From NCBI RefSeq assembly GCF_000425945.1, contig NZ_KE384480.1:466599-530598 (forward strand): a stretch of 64,000 bases of DNA. The letters run 5' to 3'. Positions 25,065 through 33,410 of the stretch are shown here, piece by piece (within the stretch, counting starts at the first letter, position 1; each line of letters begins with the position of its first letter). The translations under genes were made by a program, and so were the position numbers. The DNA comes from Candidatus Solirubrobacter pratensis (GTDB lineage Bacteria; Actinomycetota; Thermoleophilia; Solirubrobacterales; Solirubrobacteraceae). The notes below the pieces were generated by a model. It searched no databases. It was not told where the DNA came from and saw only the letters and a list, made by a program, of their open reading frames with translations.

Positions 25065-25715
25065 ATGTTCGCAAGCATGAGGCGGTATCGCCTGGAGCGC
25101 GGATCGATGGCCGAGCTCGCGTACCGGATCGACGACGACTTCGCTCAGCAGCTCGCCGCTCAGCCCGGGTTCGTGTCATACGAGCTCATCGATTGCGGCT
25201 TCGGCGAGTTCATGACGATGAGCATCTTCGTCGCGCTCGAGCAGGCCGAGGCGTCGCGCGAACTGGCTCGGCGCTGGGCCGACGAGCACCGTGAGGATCT
25301 CGAGTTCCCGCGCCTCGAGGCGGCGCACGGCGAGATCCTCGTCGGACGTGCGGCGAAGGGCATGCTGGAGGAGACCCACGTCGGCTCTCCTCGCAAGTCC
25401 GTCGCGATCCGGCGTTACCGGCTCCATGCGGGATCCGTCGGCGAGCTCATGCACAGGCTCGACGCGGCGTTTGCCGACCGGTTCGGGGCGATGGAGGGCT
25501 TCGGGGCCTGGCACGTGTTCGACTGCGGCGGAGGCGAGGTCCTCTGGATCAGCTTCGTCCGCGACCACGCGGCAGCGGAGGAGTCCGATGACCGGGCGTT
25601 CCAGTTCATCACGGAGGAGCTCCGCGACTTCCGCCTCGAACGCAGGGTGGCGCTCCGCGGTGACCTGATCGTCAGCCGCGCACGGACAGAGCTGCTCGAG
25701 CCGGCCCGCGCCTAG
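25065..25715 (+). CDS. hypothetical protein with two tandem ABM-like domains
   Basis: A 216-residue protein made of two homologous halves, about residues 5-101 and 115-209. Matching segments are RRYRLERGSMAELAYRID and RRYRLHAGSVGELMHRLD near the starts, DCGFGEF and DCGGGEV in the middle, and GEILVGRA and GDLIVSRA at the ends. The ferredoxin-like pattern suggests the antibiotic-biosynthesis-monooxygenase/dimeric alpha-beta-barrel fold, whose members usually work as dimers; here the dimer would be in one chain. There are no cofactor residues to name, so no enzymatic role is claimed. It has its own promoter. Confidence 0.7.
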   Translation: MFASMRRYRLERGSMAELAYRIDDDFAQQLAAQPGFVSYELIDCGFGEFMTMSIFVALEQAEASRELARRWADEHREDLEFPRLEAAHGEILVGRAAKGMLEETHVGSPRKSVAIRRYRLHAGSVGELMHRLDAAFADRFGAMEGFGAWHVFDCGGGEVLWISFVRDHAAAEESDDRAFQFITEELRDFRLERRVALRGDLIVSRARTELLEPARA

Positions 25716-25777
25716 GCGTGCCTCTGGCACGTGAGCATCGTGGGTGGCGCCAGGCGCCGCGGATGCGCCGAGCAGCG

Positions 25778-26014
25778 CTAGTCCTCGTCGAGCAGGCGGC
25801 TGCGGATCCGCGTCGCGACGCGGACCCGGCGGTACGTCTTCCCGGGCTGGACGGGCGTGTCGATGTTCTCGCGCCGCGTCAGCTGGCGCGAATCGCGGGC
25901 GCCCGTCCCGGGGAACGTGACCCGCACCTCGGGCTGAGCGTCGAAGCGAAGCTCGTCCGCGGCCGCGCTCGCGAAGATCTCGACGTCCGGCTCGGGCGCA
26001 TCGTCGCGTCGCAT
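25778..26014 (-). CDS. small hypothetical protein, partner of the amphipathic-repeat protein
   Basis: A 78-residue, soluble, Arg- and beta-rich protein (DVEIFASAAADELRF, VRVTFPGTGARDSRQLTRRE). Its ATG overlaps the stop of the preceding gene by one base (TGATG), so the two are co-translated. No known domain is recognised. Confidence 0.55.
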   Translation of the reverse strand: MRRDDAPEPDVEIFASAAADELRFDAQPEVRVTFPGTGARDSRQLTRRENIDTPVQPGKTYRRVRVATRIRSRLLDED

Positions 26015-26667
26015 CAGCCGCCCTCGGATCGACGACCGCGCGAGGTGCGCGAGCCCTTCGCCGGGCGGGTTCCGGAGCCGTCGGCCCGACGCCGGCGAGG
26101 CGCTTCGGGCGCTCGCTCCACAGGCCGCGGCCGTCGCGCGTCCTCGGCGGCATCGCCGACGGCCTCGCCGGCGTCCTTGACGACCCTGCCGGCGCCCTCG
26201 GCGATCCTTCCGGCGCCTTCACCGGCGCCCTCGGCGATCGCTCCGGCGCCTCGGCCAAGGTCGCCGACCGACTCACCGGCGCGGGTGCCGACCTCCTCCA
26301 CGGTCTCTCCGACACGCTCGAGCAGCTCCCGGACCATGTCGGGGTTGTGGTCGATCGTCGACATGACCCGGTCGATGATCCTGGCGACGTTGTCCAGGCG
26401 CGCCTTGAGCAGCACCTTCGCTTCCACGCCTTTGATCGTCAGCTGGACCCGGCCGAGCTCCGCCTCGACGCCGACGTGCAGCTTCAGGAGCTGGAGGACG
26501 TCCGCCTGCAGCGAGACCTGGGCGCGCAGATCCTCCACCTCGAGCGAGATCTCATCGACCCTGAGGTCCGACACGTCGAGCAGGACGTCCGGCTCGCCGT
26601 GAGCCGCGGCATCGCTCTCGTCGACCTGGGCGGCCGGCTCCAGTTCCTCGTCGTCGGTGTCAGGCAC
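26014..26667 (-). CDS. hypothetical protein with amphipathic Gly/Ala repeats and basic tail
   Basis: A 217-residue protein in three parts. The N-terminus is acidic. A conserved-looking middle contains DVSDLRVDEISLEVEDLRAQ, then VGVEAELGRVQLTIKGVEAK. A low-complexity amphipathic helix region of short repeats follows (GAGAIAEGAGEGAGRIAEGA, VVKDAGEAVGDAAED), and the protein ends in an Arg-rich tail. The repeats resemble LEA or apolipoprotein-like helices able to lie on membranes or other surfaces. There is no signal peptide or transmembrane helix. It is co-translated with a 78-residue partner. Function is unknown; a role at a membrane or particle surface is only inference. Confidence 0.6.
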   Translation of the reverse strand: MPDTDDEELEPAAQVDESDAAAHGEPDVLLDVSDLRVDEISLEVEDLRAQVSLQADVLQLLKLHVGVEAELGRVQLTIKGVEAKVLLKARLDNVARIIDRVMSTIDHNPDMVRELLERVGETVEEVGTRAGESVGDLGRGAGAIAEGAGEGAGRIAEGAGRVVKDAGEAVGDAAEDARRPRPVERAPEAPRRRRADGSGTRPAKGSRTSRGRRSEGG

Positions 26668-26837
26668 GCGGTCCTCGCCGCGGCGTCAGCCCATCGCTTT
26701 GCCGCGTCACTTCTGGGCTGCCCGCCGCGACGGGGCCGGCAAACGCGCGGCACGCTCCGCCGCGGTCGGACTCGAATCGGTTCTGAGGGCCCGATTCGAT
26801 GAGAAGGCGATGAGTTCCTAGGTTCGAGGGAGTCTTC

Positions 26838-27794
26838 ATGCCCGTGACCTCGACACTCGCCATAGAGGCCGACGGCCTCGTCAAGACCTTCAAGGACACG
26901 CGCGCCGTCGACGGCGTGGACCTGGAGGTCCCGCGCGGCAGCGTCTACGGCGTCCTCGGCCCCAACGGGGCCGGCAAGACGACGACGATCAAGATGCTCG
27001 CCACGCTCCTGCGCCCCGACGCCGGCCGCGCCCGCGTGCTCGGGCGCGACATCGTCGGCGAGGCCGACCAGGTGCGCGGCCTCGTGAGCCTCACGGGGCA
27101 GCTCGCGTCCGTCGACGACGACCTGACCGGGCGCGAGAACCTGGTGCTGCTCGGGCGCCTGCTCGGCTACCGGCCCAAGGACGCCCGCGTGCGCGCCGCG
27201 GAGCTGCTCGCCGCGTTCGGGCTCGAGGACGCCGCGGGCCGGCTCGTGAAGAATTACTCGGGCGGCATGCGCCGCCGGCTGGACATCGCGGCGAGCATCG
27301 TCGTCACGCCCGAGCTGATGTTCCTCGACGAGCCGACCACCGGCCTGGACCCGCGCTCGCGCAACCAGGTCTGGGACATCGTGCGCGCGCTCGTGGGGGA
27401 GGGCACGACCGTGCTGCTGTGCAGTCAGTACCTCGACGAGGCCGATCAGCTCGCGGACCGCATCGCGGTGATCGACCACGGCCGCGTGATCGCCGAGGGC
27501 ACGCCGGGCAAGCTGAAGGCGTCGGTCGGCCAGGGCGCGCTGCACGTCCGCCTGCTGGACCCCGGCCGGCGCGAGGAGGCGGCCGCGATCCTCGGCCCCG
27601 ACATCCACCGCGAGCCCGACCCTGCGGCGCTGACCGTGCCGGTGGCCGGCGCCGACCAGGCGTCGGAGCTCGTCGCCGCGCTCACGGCGAGCGGGCTGGA
27701 GCTCGCGAGCTTCTCGCTCGCGCAGCCGAGTCTCGACGAGGTGTTCCTGGCCTTGACCGGCCACCCCGCGGAGGAAGAGGAGAACGCGGCATGA
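26838..27794 (+). CDS. DrrA-type ABC exporter ATPase
   Basis: A 318-residue ATPase of the daunorubicin-resistance (DrrA) group. Walker A GPNGAGKTTT is at 41-50, the Q-loop is in LTGQLASVDDDLTGRENL, signature NYSGGMRRRLDIA and Walker B LMFLDEPTTGLDPRSR. The C-terminal 80-residue DrrA extension ends in LAQPSLDEVFLALTG, diagnostic for this subfamily. A GAGGGAG ribosome site precedes the ATG, and TAGGTT lies 13 bases upstream. It overlaps the permease gene by 4 bp. It likely exports a lipophilic drug or metabolite. Confidence 0.93.
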   Translation: MPVTSTLAIEADGLVKTFKDTRAVDGVDLEVPRGSVYGVLGPNGAGKTTTIKMLATLLRPDAGRARVLGRDIVGEADQVRGLVSLTGQLASVDDDLTGRENLVLLGRLLGYRPKDARVRAAELLAAFGLEDAAGRLVKNYSGGMRRRLDIAASIVVTPELMFLDEPTTGLDPRSRNQVWDIVRALVGEGTTVLLCSQYLDEADQLADRIAVIDHGRVIAEGTPGKLKASVGQGALHVRLLDPGRREEAAAILGPDIHREPDPAALTVPVAGADQASELVAALTASGLELASFSLAQPSLDEVFLALTGHPAEEEENAA

Positions 27795-28645
27795 GCGACG
27801 TCGCCCGCAAGGAGGAGGCTGTGACGACTGGGCTCCCGATCCTGGAGGAGCGGCTGCACGCCGCGCTGGCCTCCGGCGCCCGCCCGCCGCACCCCGGTCG
27901 CCTGTCCGCCGCCATCACGTTCGGCTGGCGCGGCATGCTCAAGATCAAGCACGTTCCGGAGCAGATGATCGACGTGACGATCACGCCGGTGCTGTTCCTG
28001 CTGATGTTCACGTACCTGTTCGGCGGCGCCGTCGCGGGCTCGACTGGCGAGTACCTGCAGTACATCCTCCCCGGCATCCTCGCCCAGTCGGTGCTGTTCA
28101 CCTGCGTCTACTCCGGCGTGGCGCTCAACACCGACGTCACGAAGGGCGTGACCGACCGCTTCCGCTCGCTGCCGATCTGGCGCCCGGCGCCGCTCGTCGG
28201 CGCGGTGCTCGGCGACAGCGCGCGCTATCTGATCGCGGCGGTGATCGTCACCGTGCTGGGCCTGGTCATGGGCTTCGACGCCGAAGGCGGCGTGGCCGGG
28301 ATCGTCGCGGGGATCGTGCTCGTCGTCGTCTTCGCGTTCGGCCTCTCGTGGGCCTTCACCGCCCTGGGCCTGACGCTGCGCACGCCGAGCGCGGTGCTCA
28401 ACGCCGGGTTCATGGCGCTGTTCCCGCTGCTCTTCCTCAGCAACATCTTCGTCGACCCGAGCACGCTGCCCGGCTGGCTGGAGTGGTTCGTCGGCGTCAA
28501 CCCGATGTCGCACCTCGTCACCGCGACGCGCGACCTGATGGCCGGTGACGCCGCGGCTGAGGACGTCCTGCTGGTGCTGGGCGAGGCGGCGGCGCTGACC
28601 GCGATCTTCGCCCCACTGACGGTTCGCCTGTACCGAGCCGTCTAA
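27791..28645 (+). CDS. DrrB-type ABC-2 exporter permease
   Basis: A 284-residue membrane protein with six predicted spans. It has the ABC-2 pattern of DrrB: MIDVTITPVLFLLMFTYLFG, then YLQYILPGILAQSVLF, and a late FPLLFLSNIFVDPSTLP with WFVGVNPMSHLV. It pairs with the ATPase in the 4-bp ATGA overlap. No biosynthetic cluster is adjacent, so a general detoxification or lipid export role is as likely as self-resistance. Confidence 0.92.
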   Translation: MSDVARKEEAVTTGLPILEERLHAALASGARPPHPGRLSAAITFGWRGMLKIKHVPEQMIDVTITPVLFLLMFTYLFGGAVAGSTGEYLQYILPGILAQSVLFTCVYSGVALNTDVTKGVTDRFRSLPIWRPAPLVGAVLGDSARYLIAAVIVTVLGLVMGFDAEGGVAGIVAGIVLVVVFAFGLSWAFTALGLTLRTPSAVLNAGFMALFPLLFLSNIFVDPSTLPGWLEWFVGVNPMSHLVTATRDLMAGDAAAEDVLLVLGEAAALTAIFAPLTVRLYRAV

Positions 28646-28698
28646 GCCTGGATCGAGCGATTCTCGCGGCGCCTCCACGATGATCGTTCGAGCCAGGC

Positions 28699-28704
28699 TA
28701 ACCT
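28699..28704 (+). promoter_or_regulatory. putative -10 box, leaderless GTG start
   Basis: TAACCT lies 7 bases before the GTG at 28712. No ribosome site is present. Confidence 0.4.
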
Positions 28705-28711
28705 CGCCCGG

Positions 28712-30103
28712 GTGAACGCCTCGACCGCCCTGTCGGAATCGCCCCTCTGGAGCCTGCAACGCGAGTGGTACGAGGCGCGGGCGAGCGACGCGTTCGCCGA
28801 GGTCCCGCACCAGGTGCTCGACAACCCGTTCGTCTCCGCCGCCTACGCGCGGGTCGTGCTCGGCTACCTGCGCGACTGCGCGCGCGGGAAGCTCGACCTG
28901 GACGAGCCGCTGTACATCGTCGAGCTCGGTGCGGGAGCCGGGCGCTTCGCGCACGGCTTCGTGCGCGAGCTGGGGGCGCTGCTCGACGCGCTGCCGCTCG
29001 AGCTCCCGCCGGTGGTGTACGTCATGACCGACTTCTCGGAGAGCACGCTGGCCGACTGGGCGGCCAACCCGCGGCTCGCCGACGCGCAGATCGACTTCGC
29101 GTCCTTCGACGTCACCGCCGACAGCACGCTCCAGCTGCGCCGCCGAGGCATCGTCCTCGACAAGGTCGCCAACCCGCTCGTCGTGATCGCCAACTACATC
29201 TTCGACAGCGTCCCGGCCGACGCGTTCGCGATCGAGGACGAGCGGCTCCAGGAGTGCCTGCTGACGGTCGAGGGCGAGGACATCGACGCGATGGATCTGA
29301 CCTTCGAGCGCCGCCCGGTGCAGCTGCCGCACTACGGCGACGCGGAGCTCGACGACCTGCTCGAGCACTACATGGAGGAGCTCGACGACTCGGTCGTGAC
29401 GGTCCCGCGGGCGGCGATCGACTGCCTCAACCGCCTCGAGTCGCTCTCCGGCGGGCGCATGCTGCTGCTCACCGCCGACAAGGCGTACACGACCGAGGCG
29501 GGCCTCGCGGGCAGGCCCGAGCCCGAGATCAGCCGCCACGGCAGCTTCTCGCTGATGGTCAACCTGCACGCCTTCGGCTGGTGGGCGCGCCGGCGCGGCG
29601 GCGACATGCTCGACACCGGCGACCGCCACACGACGATCGCCGTCGTCGCGCTGATGATCGGCGGCGAGGACGGGCAGCCCGAGACGCGGCAGGCCTACGA
29701 GGATGCGATCGAGCGCTTCGGGCCGGACGACCTGATGACGTTCACCGAGGGCCTGGAGCGCTCGGTGGACGCGATGACCGCCGCCGAGCTGGTGTCCCTC
29801 CTGCGCTTCACGCTGTGGGACAGCTACACGCTGATCGGGATGGCGGACGCGCTCGTGGCGAAGGTGGCCGAGGCCGACGTCCCGACGCGCGAGGACCTGC
29901 GCGACGCGCTGTATGAGGTCTACGAGCGCCACTACCCGGTGCCCGGCGAGGGCGACCTGCCGTTCACGCTCGGGCTGATCCTGTACGAGCTCGAGGACTA
30001 CGCCGAGGCGCTCGACTGCTTCGAGGCCTCGCTCGAGCGGTACGGGCCGGACGCCTCGACCGAGTACAACATCGCGCTCTGCCGCGAGCAGCTCGGCCAG
30101 TAG
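28712..30103 (+). CDS. class I SAM-dependent methyltransferase with C-terminal TPR-like repeat
   Basis: A 463-residue soluble protein. The N-terminal third holds the SAM-binding motif I IVELGAGAGRFA (69-80) and an acidic strand YVMTDFSESTL, as in MidA-like and other class I methyltransferases. The C-terminal end (LILYELEDYAEALDCFEASL, then YNIALCREQLGQ) looks like one or two tetratricopeptide units for partner binding. The middle has no domain I can name. The start GTG at 28712 has a TAACCT box 7 bases upstream. The target is unknown. Confidence 0.7.
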   Translation: MNASTALSESPLWSLQREWYEARASDAFAEVPHQVLDNPFVSAAYARVVLGYLRDCARGKLDLDEPLYIVELGAGAGRFAHGFVRELGALLDALPLELPPVVYVMTDFSESTLADWAANPRLADAQIDFASFDVTADSTLQLRRRGIVLDKVANPLVVIANYIFDSVPADAFAIEDERLQECLLTVEGEDIDAMDLTFERRPVQLPHYGDAELDDLLEHYMEELDDSVVTVPRAAIDCLNRLESLSGGRMLLLTADKAYTTEAGLAGRPEPEISRHGSFSLMVNLHAFGWWARRRGGDMLDTGDRHTTIAVVALMIGGEDGQPETRQAYEDAIERFGPDDLMTFTEGLERSVDAMTAAELVSLLRFTLWDSYTLIGMADALVAKVAEADVPTREDLRDALYEVYERHYPVPGEGDLPFTLGLILYELEDYAEALDCFEASLERYGPDASTEYNIALCREQLGQ

Positions 30104-30130
30104 AAATCATTTGCGTTTTTCGGCGCCGGG

Positions 30131-30136
30131 TAGCAT
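30131..30136 (+). promoter_or_regulatory. putative -10 box, leaderless ATG start
   Basis: TAGCAT, 7 bases before the ATG at 30144, with no ribosome site between. It fixes the start 11 codons inside the longest open frame. Confidence 0.45.
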
Positions 30137-30143
30137 TGTGCGC

Positions 30144-30914
30144 ATGGCGCACGCTGCCGAGCACCCCGGCGATCGCTTCCCGCGGACGCGCTCGGACGCC
30201 AGCGAGCACATCGCGCTCGAGATCCGCCGCTACCTGGAGCGCCACGAGCTCCAGCCGGGCGACCGCATCGGCACCGAGCAGGAGCTGGCGGCCGAGTTCG
30301 GGGTCAGCCGCCCGACGCTGCGCGAGGGCCTGCGGCTGCTCGCCAGCTCGCACCTGATCCGCGTCGGCCGCGGCCGCGCCGGCGGCATCTTCGTCGCGCG
30401 CACGCCCAACGAGGGGATGAGCCGCAACGTCAGCGAGTCGATCGCGATGATGCTCGCGACCGAGAGCGTCTCGCTCGGCGAGCTGCTCGACGCGCGCCTG
30501 TTCCTCGAGGTCCCGCTCGCCGGGCTCGCCGCGCGCCACGCGGACGAGGAGACGGCGGCGCGGCTGCAGGCGGCGATCGAGGACGCCCAGGGCAACGCGC
30601 CCGGCACCGAGCCGTTCACCTCCGCCGACGCGCGTTTCCACCGCATCGTGGCCGAGGCGGCGGGCAACCCGCTGCTGCACGCGTTCACGGGCTGGATCCT
30701 CGAGATCTTGCAGCCGAACCTCGTCGCGCACATCTCCGGCACCATCGACGGCGAGGACATCTTGCGCCAGCACCGCGAGATCCAGCGCGCCGTCCGCCGC
30801 CGCCAGCCCGCCGCGGCCGAGCGTGCGATGCGCGCGCACATCGAGCATTTGCAGGCGGTGCTGCGCGAGGTCGACGGGGTCACGCCCGCACCCGGCCGAC
30901 GCCCTCTGCCGTGA
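30144..30914 (+). CDS. GntR/FadR-family transcriptional regulator
   Basis: A 256-residue regulator. The winged HTH spans about 20-85 (LEIRRYLERHELQPGDRIG, QELAAEFGVSRPTLREGLRL), followed by a helical FCD domain. Metal- or ligand-binding residues are suggested by DARFHRIV and the late H in HREIQRAV. Such proteins sense small organic acids. No gene directly downstream on the same strand is an obvious target. It may act at a distance or on the preceding methyltransferase gene. Confidence 0.9.
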   Translation: MAHAAEHPGDRFPRTRSDASEHIALEIRRYLERHELQPGDRIGTEQELAAEFGVSRPTLREGLRLLASSHLIRVGRGRAGGIFVARTPNEGMSRNVSESIAMMLATESVSLGELLDARLFLEVPLAGLAARHADEETAARLQAAIEDAQGNAPGTEPFTSADARFHRIVAEAAGNPLLHAFTGWILEILQPNLVAHISGTIDGEDILRQHREIQRAVRRRQPAAAERAMRAHIEHLQAVLREVDGVTPAPGRRPLP

Positions 30915-30948
30915 GGATCCCCGAGCGGGAGCTCGCGGCGCCTGCCCA

Positions 30949-31788
30949 CTAGCCCCCGCGCGCGGCGACGAAGCCGGCGAAGGCCTCGACGGCCGGCGGC
31001 CGGTAGCGCTCGGCGTGCCAGGCGAGCCCGATCGTGCGCGAGGCCCCGGCGTCCGCGACGGCGAGGCCCTTGCCGTCGTGGCCCGGCAGCAGCGCGACGC
31101 CGAGGCCGGCGGCGACGAGCCCGCGCAGCGTCTCGGGGTCCTCGCCCTCGAACGCGATCCGCGGGGTGACGCCGGCGCGGGCGAGCAGCTCGTCGGTCGT
31201 GCCGCGCAGGCCGTACTCGTGGCGCATCACGACGAACGGGTCGCTGGCGACCTCCTCGAGCCGCACGCGGCGGCGGCGCTCGAGACGGTGGCCGGGCGGG
31301 ACGAAGAGCCGCAGCGGCTCGTCGAGCAGGGCGCGCCAGGCGAGCCGCGGCGGCCGCGGGCTCGTGAGCAGGAGGTCGGCGCGGCCCTCGAAGACCTCGT
31401 CGGCGAGCCCGGCGGCGCTGCCCTGGTTGAGCCGGAAGCGGACGTCGGGGTGCTCGGCGCGGAAGGCGCCGATCAGCTCGGGGACGAGCCACGTGCCGAG
31501 AGTGTGGAGGAACGCGAGCCGGACCGCACCCGCCTCGCTCTCGAGCGTCTCCCGGCCCGCCTCCAGCTCTTCGAGGGCGCGGCGGACGTGCGCGGCGTAC
31601 GCCAGGCCATGGCGATTGGGGACGAGCGCGCGCCCGACGCGGTCGAAGAGCCGGACGCCGAGCTGCGTCTCGAGGCGGCGCAGGGAGCGCGAGAGGGCGG
31701 GCTGGGAGACGTGCAGCGCCGCGGCGGCGCGCGTGACGTTGGGGTCCTCGACGACCGCGACGAACCAGCGGAGCTCCTCGATCTGCAT
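30949..31788 (-). CDS. LysR-family regulator of the divergent MFS transporter
   Basis: A 279-residue LysR protein. The HTH is at 18-37 (VTRAAAALHVSQPALSRSLR), and the effector domain starts near residue 90 (VRLAFLHTLGTWLVPELIG). It is divergent from an MFS gene with a palindromic site between them. Pairs of this exact kind are common in actinobacteria, with the LysR activating export. Confidence 0.92.
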   Translation of the reverse strand: MQIEELRWFVAVVEDPNVTRAAAALHVSQPALSRSLRRLETQLGVRLFDRVGRALVPNRHGLAYAAHVRRALEELEAGRETLESEAGAVRLAFLHTLGTWLVPELIGAFRAEHPDVRFRLNQGSAAGLADEVFEGRADLLLTSPRPPRLAWRALLDEPLRLFVPPGHRLERRRRVRLEEVASDPFVVMRHEYGLRGTTDELLARAGVTPRIAFEGEDPETLRGLVAAGLGVALLPGHDGKGLAVADAGASRTIGLAWHAERYRPPAVEAFAGFVAARGG

Positions 31789-31830
31789 GGCCCAAGCAAT
31801 GTTCGCAGAGCATGGGTTCGGTGCCGATGA

Positions 31831-31844
31831 TGCATTGGAATGCA
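31831..31844. promoter_or_regulatory. LysR operator, 14-bp perfect palindrome
   Basis: TGCATT-GG-AATGCA sits between the LysR and MFS genes, 14 bp upstream of the TAGCGT box of the MFS gene. This is the right place for a LysR protein to contact RNA polymerase or the -35 region. Confidence 0.6.
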
Positions 31845-31858
31845 GGAGTGCTCGCGCC

Positions 31859-31864
31859 TAGCGT
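31859..31864 (+). promoter_or_regulatory. putative -10 box of the MFS gene, leaderless
   Basis: TAGCGT, 8 bases before the ATG at 31873. Confidence 0.4.
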
Positions 31865-31872
31865 GGAGTCGG

Positions 31873-33123
31873 ATGGCATCCGATCGCGTGCCGGCGAGCA
31901 CCGGCAAGGCGGCGGCGAGCGGCGAGCCGCATCGCCGCGGCGAGCCGGGCTTCCGCCGCGCGTCGATCGCGCTGTTCGCAGCGGGCGTCGCCACGTTCGC
32001 GCTGCTGTACGCGCCGCAACCGCTGCTGCCGCAACTCTCCGGCGCGTTCGGCGTGAGCCCGGCCGAATCCAGCCTCACGCTCGCGGTCAGCACGGCGGGA
32101 CTCGCGCTGGCGCTGCTGCCCGCGGGCTGGCTCTCGGATGCGTGGGGACGCACGCGGGTCATGACGCTCTCGCTCGGGGCCGCGACGGCGCTGGGACTGC
32201 TGGCCGCGGCCGCGCCGGGCTTCGGAGCGCTGCTCGTCGTGCGCGCGCTCCAGGGAATCGCGCTGGCCGGCGTGCCCGCCGTCGGGATGGCCTACCTGAC
32301 CGAGGAGATCCACCCGCAGTCGCTGGGCAGCTCGATCGGGCTGCTGATCGGCGGCAACGCGCTCGGCGGGATGGCGGGGCGGCTGCTCGGTGGGGCGCTG
32401 GGGGAGCATGCGGGCTGGCGGGTGGCGCTCGTCGCCGTCGCGCTGCTGAGCCTCGCTTGCGCGGTCCTGTTCTGGCGCTTCGCGCCCGCGTCACGGCGCC
32501 ACGTGCCGGCGCGCTTCGCTCCGCGTCCCGCCCTCGGCTCGCTCGCCGCGCTCCTGCACGACCGCGGGCAGCTGCGTCTGGACGCGCTCGCCGCGCTGCT
32601 GATGGGCACGTTCGTGGCGGTCTACAACGGCATCGGGTTCCGGCTCGAGGCCGCGCCGTACGGACTGGGGGAGACGGCGATCGCGGCGATCTTCCTGATC
32701 TACCCGATCGGCTCGCTGTCCTCGGCGATCGCCGGCCGGCTCGCCGACCGCATCGGCCGCCGCCGCGTCCTGCCGGCGGGCGTGGTCGTCGCGCTCTGCG
32801 GCGTCGCCGTCACCGCCGCGCGCCCGCTGCCGGTCGTCGTCCTCGGGATCGCGCTGCTCACCGCGGGCTTCTTCGCCGCCCACTCGGTCGCCTCCAGCTG
32901 GGTCGGCCGCCGCGCACCGACCCTGCCCGCGCAGGCGTCGGCCCTCTATCTGCTCGCGTACTACGCCGGGTCCTCGCTCGCCGGCCCGCTGGGCGGCGCG
33001 GCCTGGAGCGCGGGCCGATGGACCGAGGTCACGGCGCTCGCCGGCGCTCTGCTCCTCACCGCGCTCGCGGTCTCGCTGCGACTCCGGGTGACGCCGCCGC
33101 TCCGCGTCGCAGAGCCGGCGTAG
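31873..33123 (+). CDS. MFS transporter (YnfM-like)
   Basis: A 416-residue membrane protein with 12 predicted spans. Segment VATFALLYAPQPLLPQLSGA in the first span and motif A LSDAWGRTRVM resemble the YnfM/inner membrane transport subgroup, with a second motif A-like ADRIGRRRVL in the C-terminal half. The ATG at 31873 is used because the -10 box lies 8 bases upstream and the earlier in-frame codons overlap the regulatory region. It is probably controlled by the divergent LysR. The substrate is unknown. Confidence 0.9.
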   Translation: MASDRVPASTGKAAASGEPHRRGEPGFRRASIALFAAGVATFALLYAPQPLLPQLSGAFGVSPAESSLTLAVSTAGLALALLPAGWLSDAWGRTRVMTLSLGAATALGLLAAAAPGFGALLVVRALQGIALAGVPAVGMAYLTEEIHPQSLGSSIGLLIGGNALGGMAGRLLGGALGEHAGWRVALVAVALLSLACAVLFWRFAPASRRHVPARFAPRPALGSLAALLHDRGQLRLDALAALLMGTFVAVYNGIGFRLEAAPYGLGETAIAAIFLIYPIGSLSSAIAGRLADRIGRRRVLPAGVVVALCGVAVTAARPLPVVVLGIALLTAGFFAAHSVASSWVGRRAPTLPAQASALYLLAYYAGSSLAGPLGGAAWSAGRWTEVTALAGALLLTALAVSLRLRVTPPLRVAEPA

Positions 33124-33126
33124 GCA

Positions 33127-33410
33127 CCGTCCGCCTCGTTGCGCCGGTGAACGTCAACGGCGGCCCGTGAGGGGAGCGAGGGGCGAGCCGCGCGCCATGT
33201 TCGCGCACGTCGCGCCGCGTTGGCGTGGGCGAAGGTCAACGGCGGCGCGCGCCGTCGCGGCTCGTTGCCGCCGGTGAACGTCAACGGCGGCGGGTAAGGG
33301 GAGCGAGGGGCGAGCCGCGCGCCATGTTCGCGCCGTCGCGCCCCGGTGGCGCGGGCGAACGTCAACGGCGGCAGGTAAGGGAAGCGAGGGGCGAGCCGCG
33401 CGCCCGGACG
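33127..33410. repeat. noncoding tandem repeat array
   Basis: The motif GAACGTCAACGGCGGC (one copy GAAGGTCAACGGCGGC) recurs at 33149, 33231, 33276 and 33357. Three copies are followed by nearly identical sequence, a GT(A/G)AGGG(G/A)AGCG purine run, then AGGGGCGAGCCGCGCGCC, and two of these continue into ATGTTCGCG. The larger unit is about 127 bp and each contains two motif copies, one followed by a shortened tail. No open frame across it shows coding character in any frame. The role is unknown; it may be a dispersed intergenic repeat or a relic of unequal recombination. Confidence 0.7.

Noticed and set aside
33127..33410. Possible CRISPR array
   Set aside because: Unit spacing is irregular (82, 45 and 81 bp), the sequence between cores is itself repeated, and no cas genes are near.
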